Below are positions 53,958 to 64,000 of a DNA stretch of 64,000 nt, in pieces. Position 1 is the stretch's first letter; the number at the start of each line of letters is the position of its first letter. Under the pieces are notes generated by a model. It was not told where the DNA came from. It was given only the letters and a program-made list of their open reading frames with translations, and did not search any database. This stretch comes from Schizophyllum amplum (Eukaryota > Basidiomycota > Agaricomycetes > Agaricales > Schizophyllaceae), in contig VDMD01000118.1 of NCBI GenBank assembly GCA_007026445.1, positions 1 to 64,000 of the forward strand. The letters are read 5' to 3'. The translations under genes and the position numbers were made by a program.

Positions 53958-56900
53958 ATGGAGGAAGCTCACCGCGTCCTCAATGAAGTCTTTGGCTACG
54001 AACAGTTTCGGCTGTCCCAGGAGAAGGTGCGTGTTCTAGAGACGCGCGGTATTCTACTGACAATGTATTCCAGGTCATTGCGCGTTTGCTGGAAGACAAC
54101 AAGAACGCGCTAGTCGTGTTTCCCACTGGAGGTGTGTTCGCCAGTTTGATTTGCGTCAATTCCAGCCTCTGACGCGCGTATAGGTGGAAAGAGCTTGACG
54201 TTTCAAATCCCTGGAATGTGTCTGCCTGTATGCACATTCCCTGATTAGCGCCAGGCGTGCCCTGATGAATTGTCAGGGCCTCACGCTCGTCATCTCCCCT
54301 CTCATTGCCTTGATGAAGGATCAAGTGGATGCGCTTGTTAGACGCGGTGTTAGCGCAGCTAATCTCGACAGCACCCTGAGCCTAGAGCGATCGCGCGAAG
54401 TCAGGTCGCGTGAGTACACTCCTTGTGGTGCCGTCTTTACTACTCACGGCATTTAGAGGTTCGAGATGGGACGCTCAAGATACTCTACGTGGCCCCGGAG
54501 CGGTGAGCTGCGCTGTCCCCTAGTCCGGGTCTCCACTGAGCCGTCGGCAGGCTCAACAACGAAGGATTCATGAATATGATGTCCAACGTCAAAATTTCGC
54601 TCCTTGCGGTCGATGAGGCACACTGCATATCCCAGGCTCGTTGCTCATCGCTTTTACTCTTCCCCGCTTACATCTTCCGCAGTGGGGTGCGAGCTTCCGT
54701 CCTGAATATCTTAAGATTGCCCGATTCGCTGAGGAGAACAACGTCGAGCGCGTCTTGTGTCTCACTGCGACCGCCACACCGCAGGTCGTCCAGGACATCT
54801 GCACGTCCTTCGATATTGAGCGCCCGGATGGAGTCTTTGCCGCCCCGGTGTTCCGACCCAAGTGCGACTGTCTCTGTTATGCCTCGGCGAGCTTGAGTTT
54901 GACCTTTTTGCAGTCTCGCCCTTCAGGTAGCTCTGGCTAAGAACCTCGACGAAAAGATGGCGCGGGTTATCCCCATGCTCGAGCGCCGGACTGGTCCCGC
55001 CATTATATATGTGACGCTACAGCAACAAACCCAAGACGTTGTCAGCTATCTCCAGCGTCATAATATTCGCGCTGAAGCGTACCACGCTGGTATCACAGCG
55101 GATGAGCGCGGTGCTATTCAGAACCGATTCATGGAGTCAGATAAGGCTATTGTCGCGTGCACGATTGCGTTTGGCATGGGTATCGACAAAGGTGGACATT
55201 CTTGCTGTGCTGGTATCGAGTACAAATTCTGACATACTTCAAGCGAACATCCGACAGGTCTTCCATCTATACATGCCCAAGACTCTGGAGAACTACAGCC
55301 AGGAGGTCGGCCGCGCAGGTCGCGATGGACTCGAGTCAGAGTGTCTGATGTGTACGTTGTTCTTTCAGAGGATGGTCTATATTGATCCGAATTTTACGCA
55401 GTCATATCCCCGCCCGACCTACCCACACTCGAAGGCTTTGCTCGAGGTGATACGTGTTCGGAAGTACACCTCGAGCTCTTCTTGCAGGAGGTGATGATGA
55501 AGGTGCCGGCAAAGGATGGCACGCTCGATTTCAGCCACTATACTCAGGCGAGGGAGTACGTTCACACAGCTATCCATCTCCCGACATCTAGTGCTCACCC
55601 TTTTTGTCAGATATGATATTCGAGTGAGTGGCATGTGCGCAGTAAGGCGAAGACATTGAGTCTGACGTCTTCTTCAGTCAAACGCTCTGGGCATGCTTTA
55701 CGCCCAACTTGAGCTCGACTACGGCTTCATCCGGGCCATCACACCGATGTATACGACCTATGAGCTGACGCCAGGGGTCAATTTCCAGAAGGTGAGCGAT
55801 ATATCATTTGAAGGCATCGTGACATTGATGCTCATGGCTGTGTGCATCATAGGTCATGAAAGACTCTAGTCCGGCAGCCAAAGCTATTCAGACACACTGG
55901 AAACCCAAATCCAACAAGACTAAATATGAGGTATGCCGCTGACTGGCTGACCCAATTATTGGTATTGACTGCAACACGTGTGTAGCTGGACATCGTGGAT
56001 ACAGCTAATTACTCAAAGATCGACCGTGTTGATTTGGTCCGGCAGATAGGTATCTGGGAGATGGATGGTAGGCGACCTGCCATGTCTTTTCTGTGATCGG
56101 ATGCTCACCGGCTTGCAGGGCATGTCACCGTTAAGGCATCACAAGTGCGCGCGGTACGCCATTCGCGCACCTCCTTCGCGACAAACATGCTGATAACTGC
56201 GTATAATGCAGCGATATAGCACATTTTTGGACAACCCGCGCCCTACAGATCTCGCCGAGATCAAGGTCATCGCTAAAGCCTTATATGCCCGCCTACTGAA
56301 GAAGGAGGAGGATGATATTGCGAAGATCCATCAAGTGCTAAACTTCGCAAATGATGATGATTGTACGTTGCGAATGCTGCTTTGCGCCACTGGTTGTTGT
56401 TCGACAGAGCTGATACAGAATTCAGGCCTTGCGCATAACATTGCACGGTATTTCGGAGACGCGGACGCGGTGCCCGGAGGAATGTGTGGGAAGTGCACGT
56501 GAGAGACTGTCCTGTTGCGCCGTGAGGCCCTCTGCTCACGCATCTCATTCAGTTTCTGTTGCACGGGTTCCGGTCTCGACTTCGTTCCCGATCCTCCCGC
56601 GCCTGTCGATCCCGCTAAGGTCCGCGCCATCCTCAACGCGTGCGGCGTGCGCGACGACCCCCGTCTTCTCACGCGCTTCGCCTTTGGGATAACGTCGCCC
56701 AGACTCACCGCACTTAAATGCTCGACGTCACACACGCTCTTCGCGTCCATGGTGACTTCGGACTTCATGGCACTGCTAGCCGCGTTCGACGCTGAGTGCA
56801 AGAAGGTGGGATATCAAAACCTGGACACGGGCATGGAGGAGAAGGTAGGCGCCAAGAGGAAGGCACCGTCAAGCGGAGGCGGAAAGAGTGGGAGGGGTAC

Positions 56901-56982
56901 CTACGGTGGCGGGAGGGGCAGGGGAGGAGGAGGTGGATATAGGGGCGGTGGGAACTTTGGATACAAGAAGGCTAGATATTAG
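53958..56982 (+). CDS. RecQ family DNA helicase with RG-rich tail
   Basis: ATP-dependent 3'-5' DNA helicase. The start [21 protein letters not shown] places motif 0 at the N-terminus, so this is a short RecQ. Motif I is [14 protein letters not shown] (split by an intron); then [76 protein letters not shown] and [12 protein letters not shown]. The zinc-binding region MCGKC precedes the C-terminus. No HRDC domain seen. The tail is Gly/Arg-rich ([20 protein letters not shown]). Introns are numerous; the one in [11 protein letters not shown] starts with GC (54637, CAG/GCTCGT), and one exon is only 13 nt (55611-55623, completing EYDIR). Confidence 0.92.
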
Positions 56983-57209
56983 GAAGCCTTATGGGCGCTA
57001 TACTGAGTCTGCTAACTATTGTACATTCGTATAGTCTACTGTTATAGCTCACATATTTTCTGTCATAGACCAAGAGATCTTCTTCCAGTTTCAAACTTCT
57101 TGTGGCAACTTGGTGGTGGTTCAGTTTGCGACTGTCGCGTGCGCTCGCTCACGTGCGAGCGAACAAAACGCGTCCTTGTTCGTACTTGTCCCGCACGCCC
57201 ACGCGCGAA

Positions 57210-60200
57210 ATGTCCGCCCTCTCCATGAGCGCGCTCGGCTCGCGCGACGATCCCTCCATGCGTCCCGGACCGTCCTCAACCCCCTCTTCTCCGAATGTCG
57301 ACCTTCCCGCGCTCCAGGACGCGAGCCGAGTCCTGCAGGAACAGTTCGTGAAAGACTCACAGGCGATCCCGGACCTGGGGGACACACTGAGTATACGTGC
57401 GCACCTAAGAAATTACTTCCTTTACTTAATGCTGATAAGCATGCAGCTGGGCAGCAGGCGAGCGCGGCGTATACCGTCGCTGCTGACGATGCGCGCATGC
57501 CATACCAGAAGCGCACCTTGTTGCGTATACCAGATGCACTGGTTCAGTATGCTACCAGTGCGTCTACCAACCTCATTCACATCTCACAATAGTGATCCCG
57601 TGCAGGTACTCAGGTCAACATGGCTATGGGCCTCCTCCCCGAGATCGAACGCGCATGGATCGCGCTCGACCACCAGCTCTTTTTGTGGGACTACAACAAC
57701 GGGTGCGCTCACCGTCCATCTTTCCCCCTCATTGTTCTGACTGCGCGTAGGCAAGAGATCAACTCCTTTGTCGACCAGCCCGACGTTATACGCGCCGTCG
57801 CGGTCGTGAAACCTAAGCGTGGGCTTTTCATCGAAGCTATACATCACCTCCTCGTCATCTGTACCAAGCTCTCCGTACTGCTCATTGCAGTCTCCCTCAC
57901 ACCGGCGGAAGACGGGCGCACGGAGCTCAACATGTACGCGACCGACCTTAGTGTGGCCACGGACGAGGTGCAGATGACGTCTGTGGTGGGCACAAACGAC
58001 GGACGGATATTCATGTGTGGTGCGGACGATGGGAATTTATACGAGTTACACTATCAGGAGAGCGAGGGATGGTTTGGGAAGCGCATACAGCTCATCAACC
58101 ATTCGGCGGGCGGAGTGCAGTCTTTCCTCCCTCGCTTCACGTCCTCAGCGACAACAGGTACGGTTCAATAGACGTGTCAGCTCCATCCTGACGCTCACTC
58201 AATAGACCAAATCCGCTCGGTCGTCGCCGACCCGGACAGGAACATGGTATACACCCTGACCGCCAGCAACTCCATAGGCGTGTACCGGTTGGGCGCTGAG
58301 AAGAAGCTCGATCATGTGCAGACGATGTCGAGTTTGTTCAAGCACGCACAGGACAAGGCGCCCGCCGCCCCTGCACTCACACCGCAAAACTTCGAGTTGT
58401 CGGCACTGCATGTCATTGAGCCTAAAGAGTCGCGCATGGGGATACAACTCATGGCCGTCACCAAGAATGCCGTTCGCCTATACTTTGCTCCCGCAGTGTC
58501 TTACTACTCGTATGGTACCTACGGTGGTGGCGGTCGCGTTCTGCAGCTGCTGCACGTCCGACTGCCTCCTGCCAACCTGCCGCACCCCCATCGCCAAACG
58601 CGCTCCAGCCTTCGCGGCCAACCGTCTGCGGCAAATGCGCATGTACCGACCTTCGTCGTCTCTACCGTCGAGAATGCAGCGTATGCGAATGGTCTTCTTG
58701 TTGCATCGCAGCCCGCGAGCGACACCAACGACTTCATCCTCTGCCTTTCACCCGACCTGACACGTATCGGAAATCTCGGGCAACTTGCACACAATCATAA
58801 CCAGCCTCCGCAGCCGACGTACTCGGGTGCGCTCACCACGGGTGGGCCCCCACGTCCTCCGCTCACGGAGCAAGCTGTGCTGCTTGACATCCCACTCGGC
58901 ACTTGGGCAATCGCACCTGTGAAGACGTCTGCACCGCCTGCTCCACCGGAAACCCAGTTGCCTACGGTTATCAACGAGCTGGCGAGCCAGGCAGGGGAGA
59001 GCCCGCCGCAGTTTATGATCATGACGAGCGAAGGACTGGTGTTCGTTATCAAGAGGCGAACCATCGACTACCTGCAAGCTATCATCGAGGACTACGAGAC
59101 AAACCGGGACATCCAGCCAATGCTATCCTTCCGGGATGGGTGAGCGCAATTGCGATTGCGACAAGAAAATGCTAACGCGCCGACCGCCAGGTATGGCCGC
59201 GATCAGACCTGTGCGATGCTCCTAGAGCTTGCATGCGGTAACTCATTCGTCAACTTCAACCCCGCATCGAGTATGGGGGCCACCGTGAAACAGGCATTTT
59301 TCGAGCTTGGTGAACGTCCAGTTTGGACGGAGAGGGTCACGTACGGTGCCCCAACAACAGGTATGCAACATCTCGTGTGGGCATGAGCGATGGTTGACAG
59401 GTGTAGGTGGAAACCAGGGCACAACGACCTACAGCGGCAAACGGGAGGGCTTCGCTCTGTACCTTGCGCGCTTGCTACGGCCGTTCTGGAGGGCTAAGCT
59501 ATTGACCCCCAGGTATGTCCGTCGCCTGTCTTCATGGGATCTTTTACTTACATTGTGCTAGTGGTACTGCCATTTCTGTTTCTGCTGACGTGCTGAACAC
59601 GATACAAACGAACCTCATGTCGCTGAAGAATTTCCTGGACCAAAATCCATCCCTTTTCCACTCCGCACCCCTGGATACGTCCAGCCCTCGGGCTAGCTCC
59701 AATATACCGGAGCAGGAGGCGCTGAAAGTGCGTTGATCACCATCGTCCATCGAAGTAGACTAACTTCGGCCAATTCATCTAGGATGAGCAATTGTCGGTG
59801 ACCAAGATGATCAATCTGCTCGGAAGGACGATTGAGGCCCTCGAGTTCGTCACTTTCATGACTTTGAATCAGTTGAGCGATTTGGTCCCGCGGTATAACT
59901 CTTCTTTAAATTCTAGTGTATAAGCTCATGATATGCGCTTCATAGGTGTAAGCCAGCTTTACGGAGCAACCTAGCCGCCCTCACATTCGAGACCTTCATC
60001 ACCACTGAGGCCGGAGCGACGGTCTCGCGCGAACTCATCAACGTGCTCATCGACCAGCAGATGAGTGGGCAGATGGAAGTGGGTGGCATTGGAACGAAAA
60101 GCCTAGGTGTGGTTGACAATCGGTTATCCAGATTGACACGGTCAGCGAAACGCTGCAGCGCAAGTGCCCATCGTTCTGCAGTGCTGAGGATGTTATGCTC

Positions 60201-62157
60201 TACAAGGTATGACAGTGCGTTGAGGTGCAACGTGGCGACGACTGAAAGATTCCGCAAATAGGCCAGAGAAAGCGTCACGAAGGCTGAAGAAGCCAGGACA
60301 GTATCCGAGCAGCAGCACTGGCTTGCGGAGTCACTCATGTTCGTGTCATCGTCCCCGTGCCAACATTGCCGTCTTACCCATTCGTTCCAGGCTGTATGTC
60401 AAGGGCGCTCGTACCTTGGATCTGGAGAAGCTCAAGGAAGCGGTCGGACGCTATGTCAGCCTTCAATTTCCCAAGGGTCCGTCTTCTACGCATATATATA
60501 TATATATATCGATCATACTGACATAATTCTGCAGGCGCTATTGAGCTGTCTCTAGCTTGCGCCAAAGCATTAGATCCAGATGATCGTGGTCGACAGTATT
60601 GGAGAAACGGCACACCGGCAGGGGACCCTGCCCAGTCTATTTATCAACGACGGCAACAATGCTACGAACTCATCAAAGACTGCTTGCAGACATTCGAGGC
60701 ACCAAAAGCAGAGGACGCACAGACAAGGCCGCCCGAGGAGGGACTGAACCTGGTCGCGTATCAGATCGCGTTCGAAAGCGACGACGAGGTCTTCCATGCA
60801 TATCTATATCAGTGGTTAATTGGGCGCGGCCTTTCGGAGGACTTGCTTGCAGTGCGTTATCATTTTCTGTCGCAAGGCCTGTATCTGATCGGACTTCATT
60901 GAAAGCAACGACCGCCCTTCTTGGAAGCGTACCTCGCGCACGAGCCGGCCGACGCGGCAAAGTACGAGCTGTTGTGGATGTTTTACATCAAAAATGGGCA
61001 GAACCTACAAGCCGCCCAGATCCTCGCCCAGATGGCCGAGCACGAGCAGTGAGTGCGATCCGATTCTACTATGAGCATTGTTTGACCCCGCTCGAGATTC
61101 GAGCTACCATTGCCCAAACGCGTCGAATATCTCACTCTCGCCGTCGGCAACGCCAAATCGCAACCGATCAGTTCAAGCACCATGATAGATTCGGGCATCG
61201 CGTTCTTGACCGACTTGGAGGAGAAGCTGGAAGTCGCACAAGTTCAGCTGGAAATTTATGCCCGACTGCTGCCTCAAAGACACGAGTACCCTCCGCAAGC
61301 GCAGGAGTTGATCGACGCGTTAGACAAGAAGTTACTCGAGCTCAACGATGTAAGCCCACGTCTCTCCTCGTGTCTATTGCCGCTAACGCGGCAAACAGCT
61401 ATGGGCAGGTTACGCGTTGAGATTCCAGCTGAAGTCTGTGCAACTTCTGTGTCTGCACGTAGGTGATGTACGGGATGAGGGAACTGTGCGGGAATGTTGG
61501 GATGGAATATTCCGCGAAGGTGCGTCCTGTTATTTACTGTGGGTAGTATGATTTTGACAGAACCTACAGCCGTTGGGATGGCGGAGGACGCTATAGGACA
61601 GGCAGATCATATCAAGGCTGCTGTCGTTCCTCTCGGCCAAAGATTCTACCCATCCGATTGCGCATTCCCGCTACGTGCGTGAAATTCATAATCTTCGCGG
61701 ACAACTTATGTTAACGACCTTATAGGGGTTATCGCGGCATTTGCTAGTGCGGTTTAGGTTGAATCACAAGGGCCAGATTGACGACGGCTGGCCTGCACGC
61801 ATACTCGTAGACTGCAACGTCCCGTACGCCGAGGTGTGGGATCTCTTTCACGAGATGTACGAGTCGCAGGTAAATATTTTGCGCATCTGGTCGCTACTCC
61901 GCTTGACCACTCCTCAGATTCCGCCATTCAATACGCAGGATAACGTGCAGATGGTATCGAGTGATATCGCTGTGTTGCTGTCCGACTGGCTGCGTGAGGC
62001 TCGGCGCCCACAGCCTGCACCACAGGCTCGGGGCGAGGTGCCCGTCGCGCGGTTGGACGAAGTGGTGGATCAGTATCTACGCGAAGTTGCTCCTGACCGG
62101 CCGAAGACTCGCGAGTTGTACGAGGAGGTGCGAAGGCAGTTGCGGAGAAGTTGGTAA
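57210..62157 (+). CDS. NUP170: Nucleoporin Nup155/Nup157/Nup170
   Basis: Large scaffold protein of the nuclear-pore inner ring. The start MSALSMSALGSRDD is the first ATG after a leader. The N-terminal beta-propeller includes LLPEIERAWIALDHQLFLWD, RAVAVVKPKRGLFIEAIHH, GRIFMCGADDGNLYELHY and VADPDRNMVYTLTASNSIGV. The C-terminal helical solenoid includes YGRDQTCAMLLELACG, DPDDRGRQYWRNGTP, CYELIKDCLQTFEAP, AYLAHEPADAAKYELLW and PFNTQDNVQMVSSDIA. It ends RRQLRRSW at 62157. More than a dozen short introns are needed; one holds an (AT)n run at 60492-60509. Size and order match the family. Confidence 0.93.
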
Positions 62158-62431
62158 GGGCTGGATAGTCTATCTTTACATACTGTGTCGCTGTACCTGT
62201 ACTTACGCCATGTTTTCCTGAATGCACCGCAAACTGTCGATGTTGCCTGCCATTCAGTGTTGGTGACACGGAAGGAGGATACAAGGAAGGAAAGATTCCT
62301 TGGTTGGCTCAGTGCACACGAAAGGTTAAATTGCTTGACTGTCTTGGACGTGTACTGAGAATTCATATGTTCTTTTCACATTCTTCTTTCATTCACTTCT
62401 TCGTACATTCACTTCCTTCGCGATCTACTCT
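62158..62431. other. Convergent intergenic
   Basis: Between the convergent nucleoporin and Con-6 genes. It holds a near-repeat cattcttctttcattcacttctt (62380-62415). No gene. Confidence 0.4.
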
Positions 62432-63039
62432 CTAATCGTGCTCAACATCGTGCTCATCAAGGAACTCCCTCGCGCGTTGCTTCGCCTCATCACCAACTTT
62501 GGGGTCTCAAGGAGGTAGATCAGCTTAGTGAATGGATAGTAGAAGAAACATACTGTTGATTGTGGCCTTATATCCGCCAATAACATTGTTCTTGTTCTTG
62601 CCGCTGTGCTCGTTGGCAATGCCGGAGTCGGAGCCGCCGAGGTAGTCACCAAGGCCGGTGCGTTCATCATCGCGGCCCGGGACGTACTCATCGTCCGACT
62701 CGAAGCCGTCCACTGGAGACTGGTCAGGCGAATGACTGATAACAACTCAGAGGAACATACCGAGCACGCGAGAGCCAGATTTGGCTGGAATCGTCACGTT
62801 AGTAAAGATGCCGGAAGGAAATTGTGCGATGAATTCACCACTGGCAGAGCGCTCGTGGCTGTCGCCCATGTCGTTGAGACGCTCGGACGCCATCTCCTTC
62901 GCCTCCTTGCCGGCGGTCGGGTTGTTGAGGGTGCCCTTGTAGCCGGCGGCAACGCGCTCTGGTTCTTGTGCGAGTTGTTCTCTAAAACGAGGTCAGACGC
63001 GCAATCACAGAAATGGCGATAATAGCACGTACGGGACAT
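62432..63039 (-). CDS. con-6: Conidiation-specific protein 6 (Con-6) family
   Basis: Small, heat-soluble protein family first seen in Neurospora conidia; the biochemical role is unknown. Splicing from the ATG at 63039 gives a short protein with two Con-6 repeats: RVAAGYKGTLNNPTAGKEAK and NVIGGYKATINIGDEAKQRA (second repeat across the last intron). An acidic linker lies between (DGFESDDEYVPGRDDERTG). It ends DEHDVEHD at 62432. The first exon is only a few codons, and its acceptor is ambiguous by two bases (frame favours the acceptor ending gag). Four introns of about 40-60 nt. Confidence 0.85.
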
Positions 63040-64000
63040 GTTGACTGTGAAGGTTGATGCTTGGTTGTGATGAGTACGTCGAAGGTGGATGAGATGCTGG
63101 AGATTCGCTGCACCTTTGCGTACCTCTTATACTTGCACGACTGGTGTGCGACAAGCTCTCGAGGGCTGCAGACTGACACAATGGGTGACGTCGCTGAGAA
63201 ACACATCGCCGCTGCTTGTCGTCGCCGTTGTGCCCCGTCCCGAGACGATCTCAGCCTCAGCTGCAGTGGACCGTATGGTCGTCCATCGATCCGCCCCCAA
63301 AACGACGCAACGCAGGCCTACTCGAAGTGTTGTGCTTGGGACAAGGCGGGAGAAGCTGTTTAGCGTGCCCCACGTCTCAGAATACAGTCCAGGACACTGG
63401 ATCTGGACTTGCGACAACCTATGGTTCTGACTCAGACAGCGTCTGGCACGCCCCCAAGGAAGTTGGTCAGGCAGCGGTTGCAGTAAATCACAGTCCGGTA
63501 GACTTACCGACTCGAGACCATTGGGAGTTGTAGGTGTTTGGTCCACGCTATGTCACGCATACTGAAGGAGGAAGGCATCGGAACTGCTCGCCCGCCGACA
63601 TATAGGGGCAAGCCACCGGTGTGAGTGAGAGTTGATGTGCAAGAACGCTATATGTTGTTTCCAGATCCTTGTTATTACATTGCAAAGTCCATTTGTGTGA
63701 TGATGTTCGCGTCAATCGACGCCCTAGGTATTTACCTCCAGAATAGCATCCTCCGCTCGAGAGAGAAAGCGCGTGGCCATGCGTCGCGTAAACTGGTAGA
63801 CAGTGTACAACGCCCTTCGCGGAATAAGCCAAGCTGTTACAAAATTCGGCCATGCTTGCTCACCTGAAGGCACCCACCAGCAAGAGCCCTACGATGACTA
63901 GGCGGCGACATCACCGCCTCCCCCTCTCGTCCTCCGTCGAGCGCGATACCTCGCAAGCCAATGTATGGGCGCAAGATAGCCCACAGTTAACAGCATCTGT
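63040..64000. other. Window end, possible partial gene on the minus strand
   Basis: No firm gene. On the minus strand a stretch at about 63735-63853 reads like an exon (FVTAWLIPRRALYTVYQFTR, then a gtaaat donor), so a gene entering from the right edge is possible. Other frames here lack family matches. Confidence 0.3.

Noticed and set aside
63127..63546. 139-codon minus-strand frame upstream of Con-6
   Set aside because: No similarity to any family I know, and no supporting splice or leader signals; likely promoter region.
1..64000. tRNA, rRNA and CRISPR arrays
   Set aside because: No cloverleaf-compatible A/B-box pair, no rRNA motif and no spaced identical repeats were noticed; a tRNAscan run would be decisive.

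Overview
The window is nuclear DNA from a filamentous basidiomycete, most likely an agaricomycete (polypore-like). This rests on dense genes with many short (~50 nt) introns, F-box/LRR-type paralogues, a chromodomain Ty3/gypsy retrotransposon, a Con-6 gene, NoxA, a sphingolipid desaturase and a fused HIS7. The species is inference. Exon limits were derived by hand from splice sites and reading frame.

Layout. 1-1200: 5' part of a pseudouridine-5'-phosphate glycosidase gene running off the left edge. 1640-2860: F-box protein. 3161-4435: RAD51. 4616-6570: a near-perfect 888-bp inverted repeat around a 179-bp spacer. 6842-10210: divergent serine- and histidine-biosynthesis genes (3-phosphoglycerate dehydrogenase and HIS7). 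10595-12032: PAL1. 12865-14076: second F-box gene. 14861-16684: mitochondrial uL4 and cytosolic uS9, divergent. 16953-18759: cytochrome-b5-fused sphingolipid desaturase. 19154-19996: ribosomal eL13, whose frame requires a 4-nt microexon.

20870-26584 is an accessory block: a SAP-like protein of unknown function, an intact tyrosine recombinase and an XPG-like nuclease with altered catalytic residues. 26585-31421 is gene-poor, with short repeats and one possible 46-residue spliced gene. 31422-34578 carries a secreted/transmembrane PPxY protein and a PH-like conserved protein.

35278-41659 is a full-length Ty3/gypsy chromovirus with identical LTRs and 5-bp target-site duplications. It interrupts the coding sequence of a small acidic protein (35108...42043). 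It carries a Tf1-like self-priming signature, but the protease core appears to be missing.

42215-45928: divergent TAF5 and MAD2. 46430-48522: NADPH oxidase NoxA. 49106-51465: a BCK1/Mkh1-type MAPKKK whose usual pre-kinase segment lies after the kinase domain (permuted order). 52261-53745: third F-box gene. 53958-56982: RecQ helicase. 57210-62157: nucleoporin Nup155/Nup170. 62432-63039: Con-6. The rightmost kilobase has no firm gene.

Housekeeping functions (recombination and repair, translation, spindle checkpoint, transcription, nuclear pore) are interleaved with two accessory zones: the recombinase/nuclease block and the fresh retrotransposon insertion.
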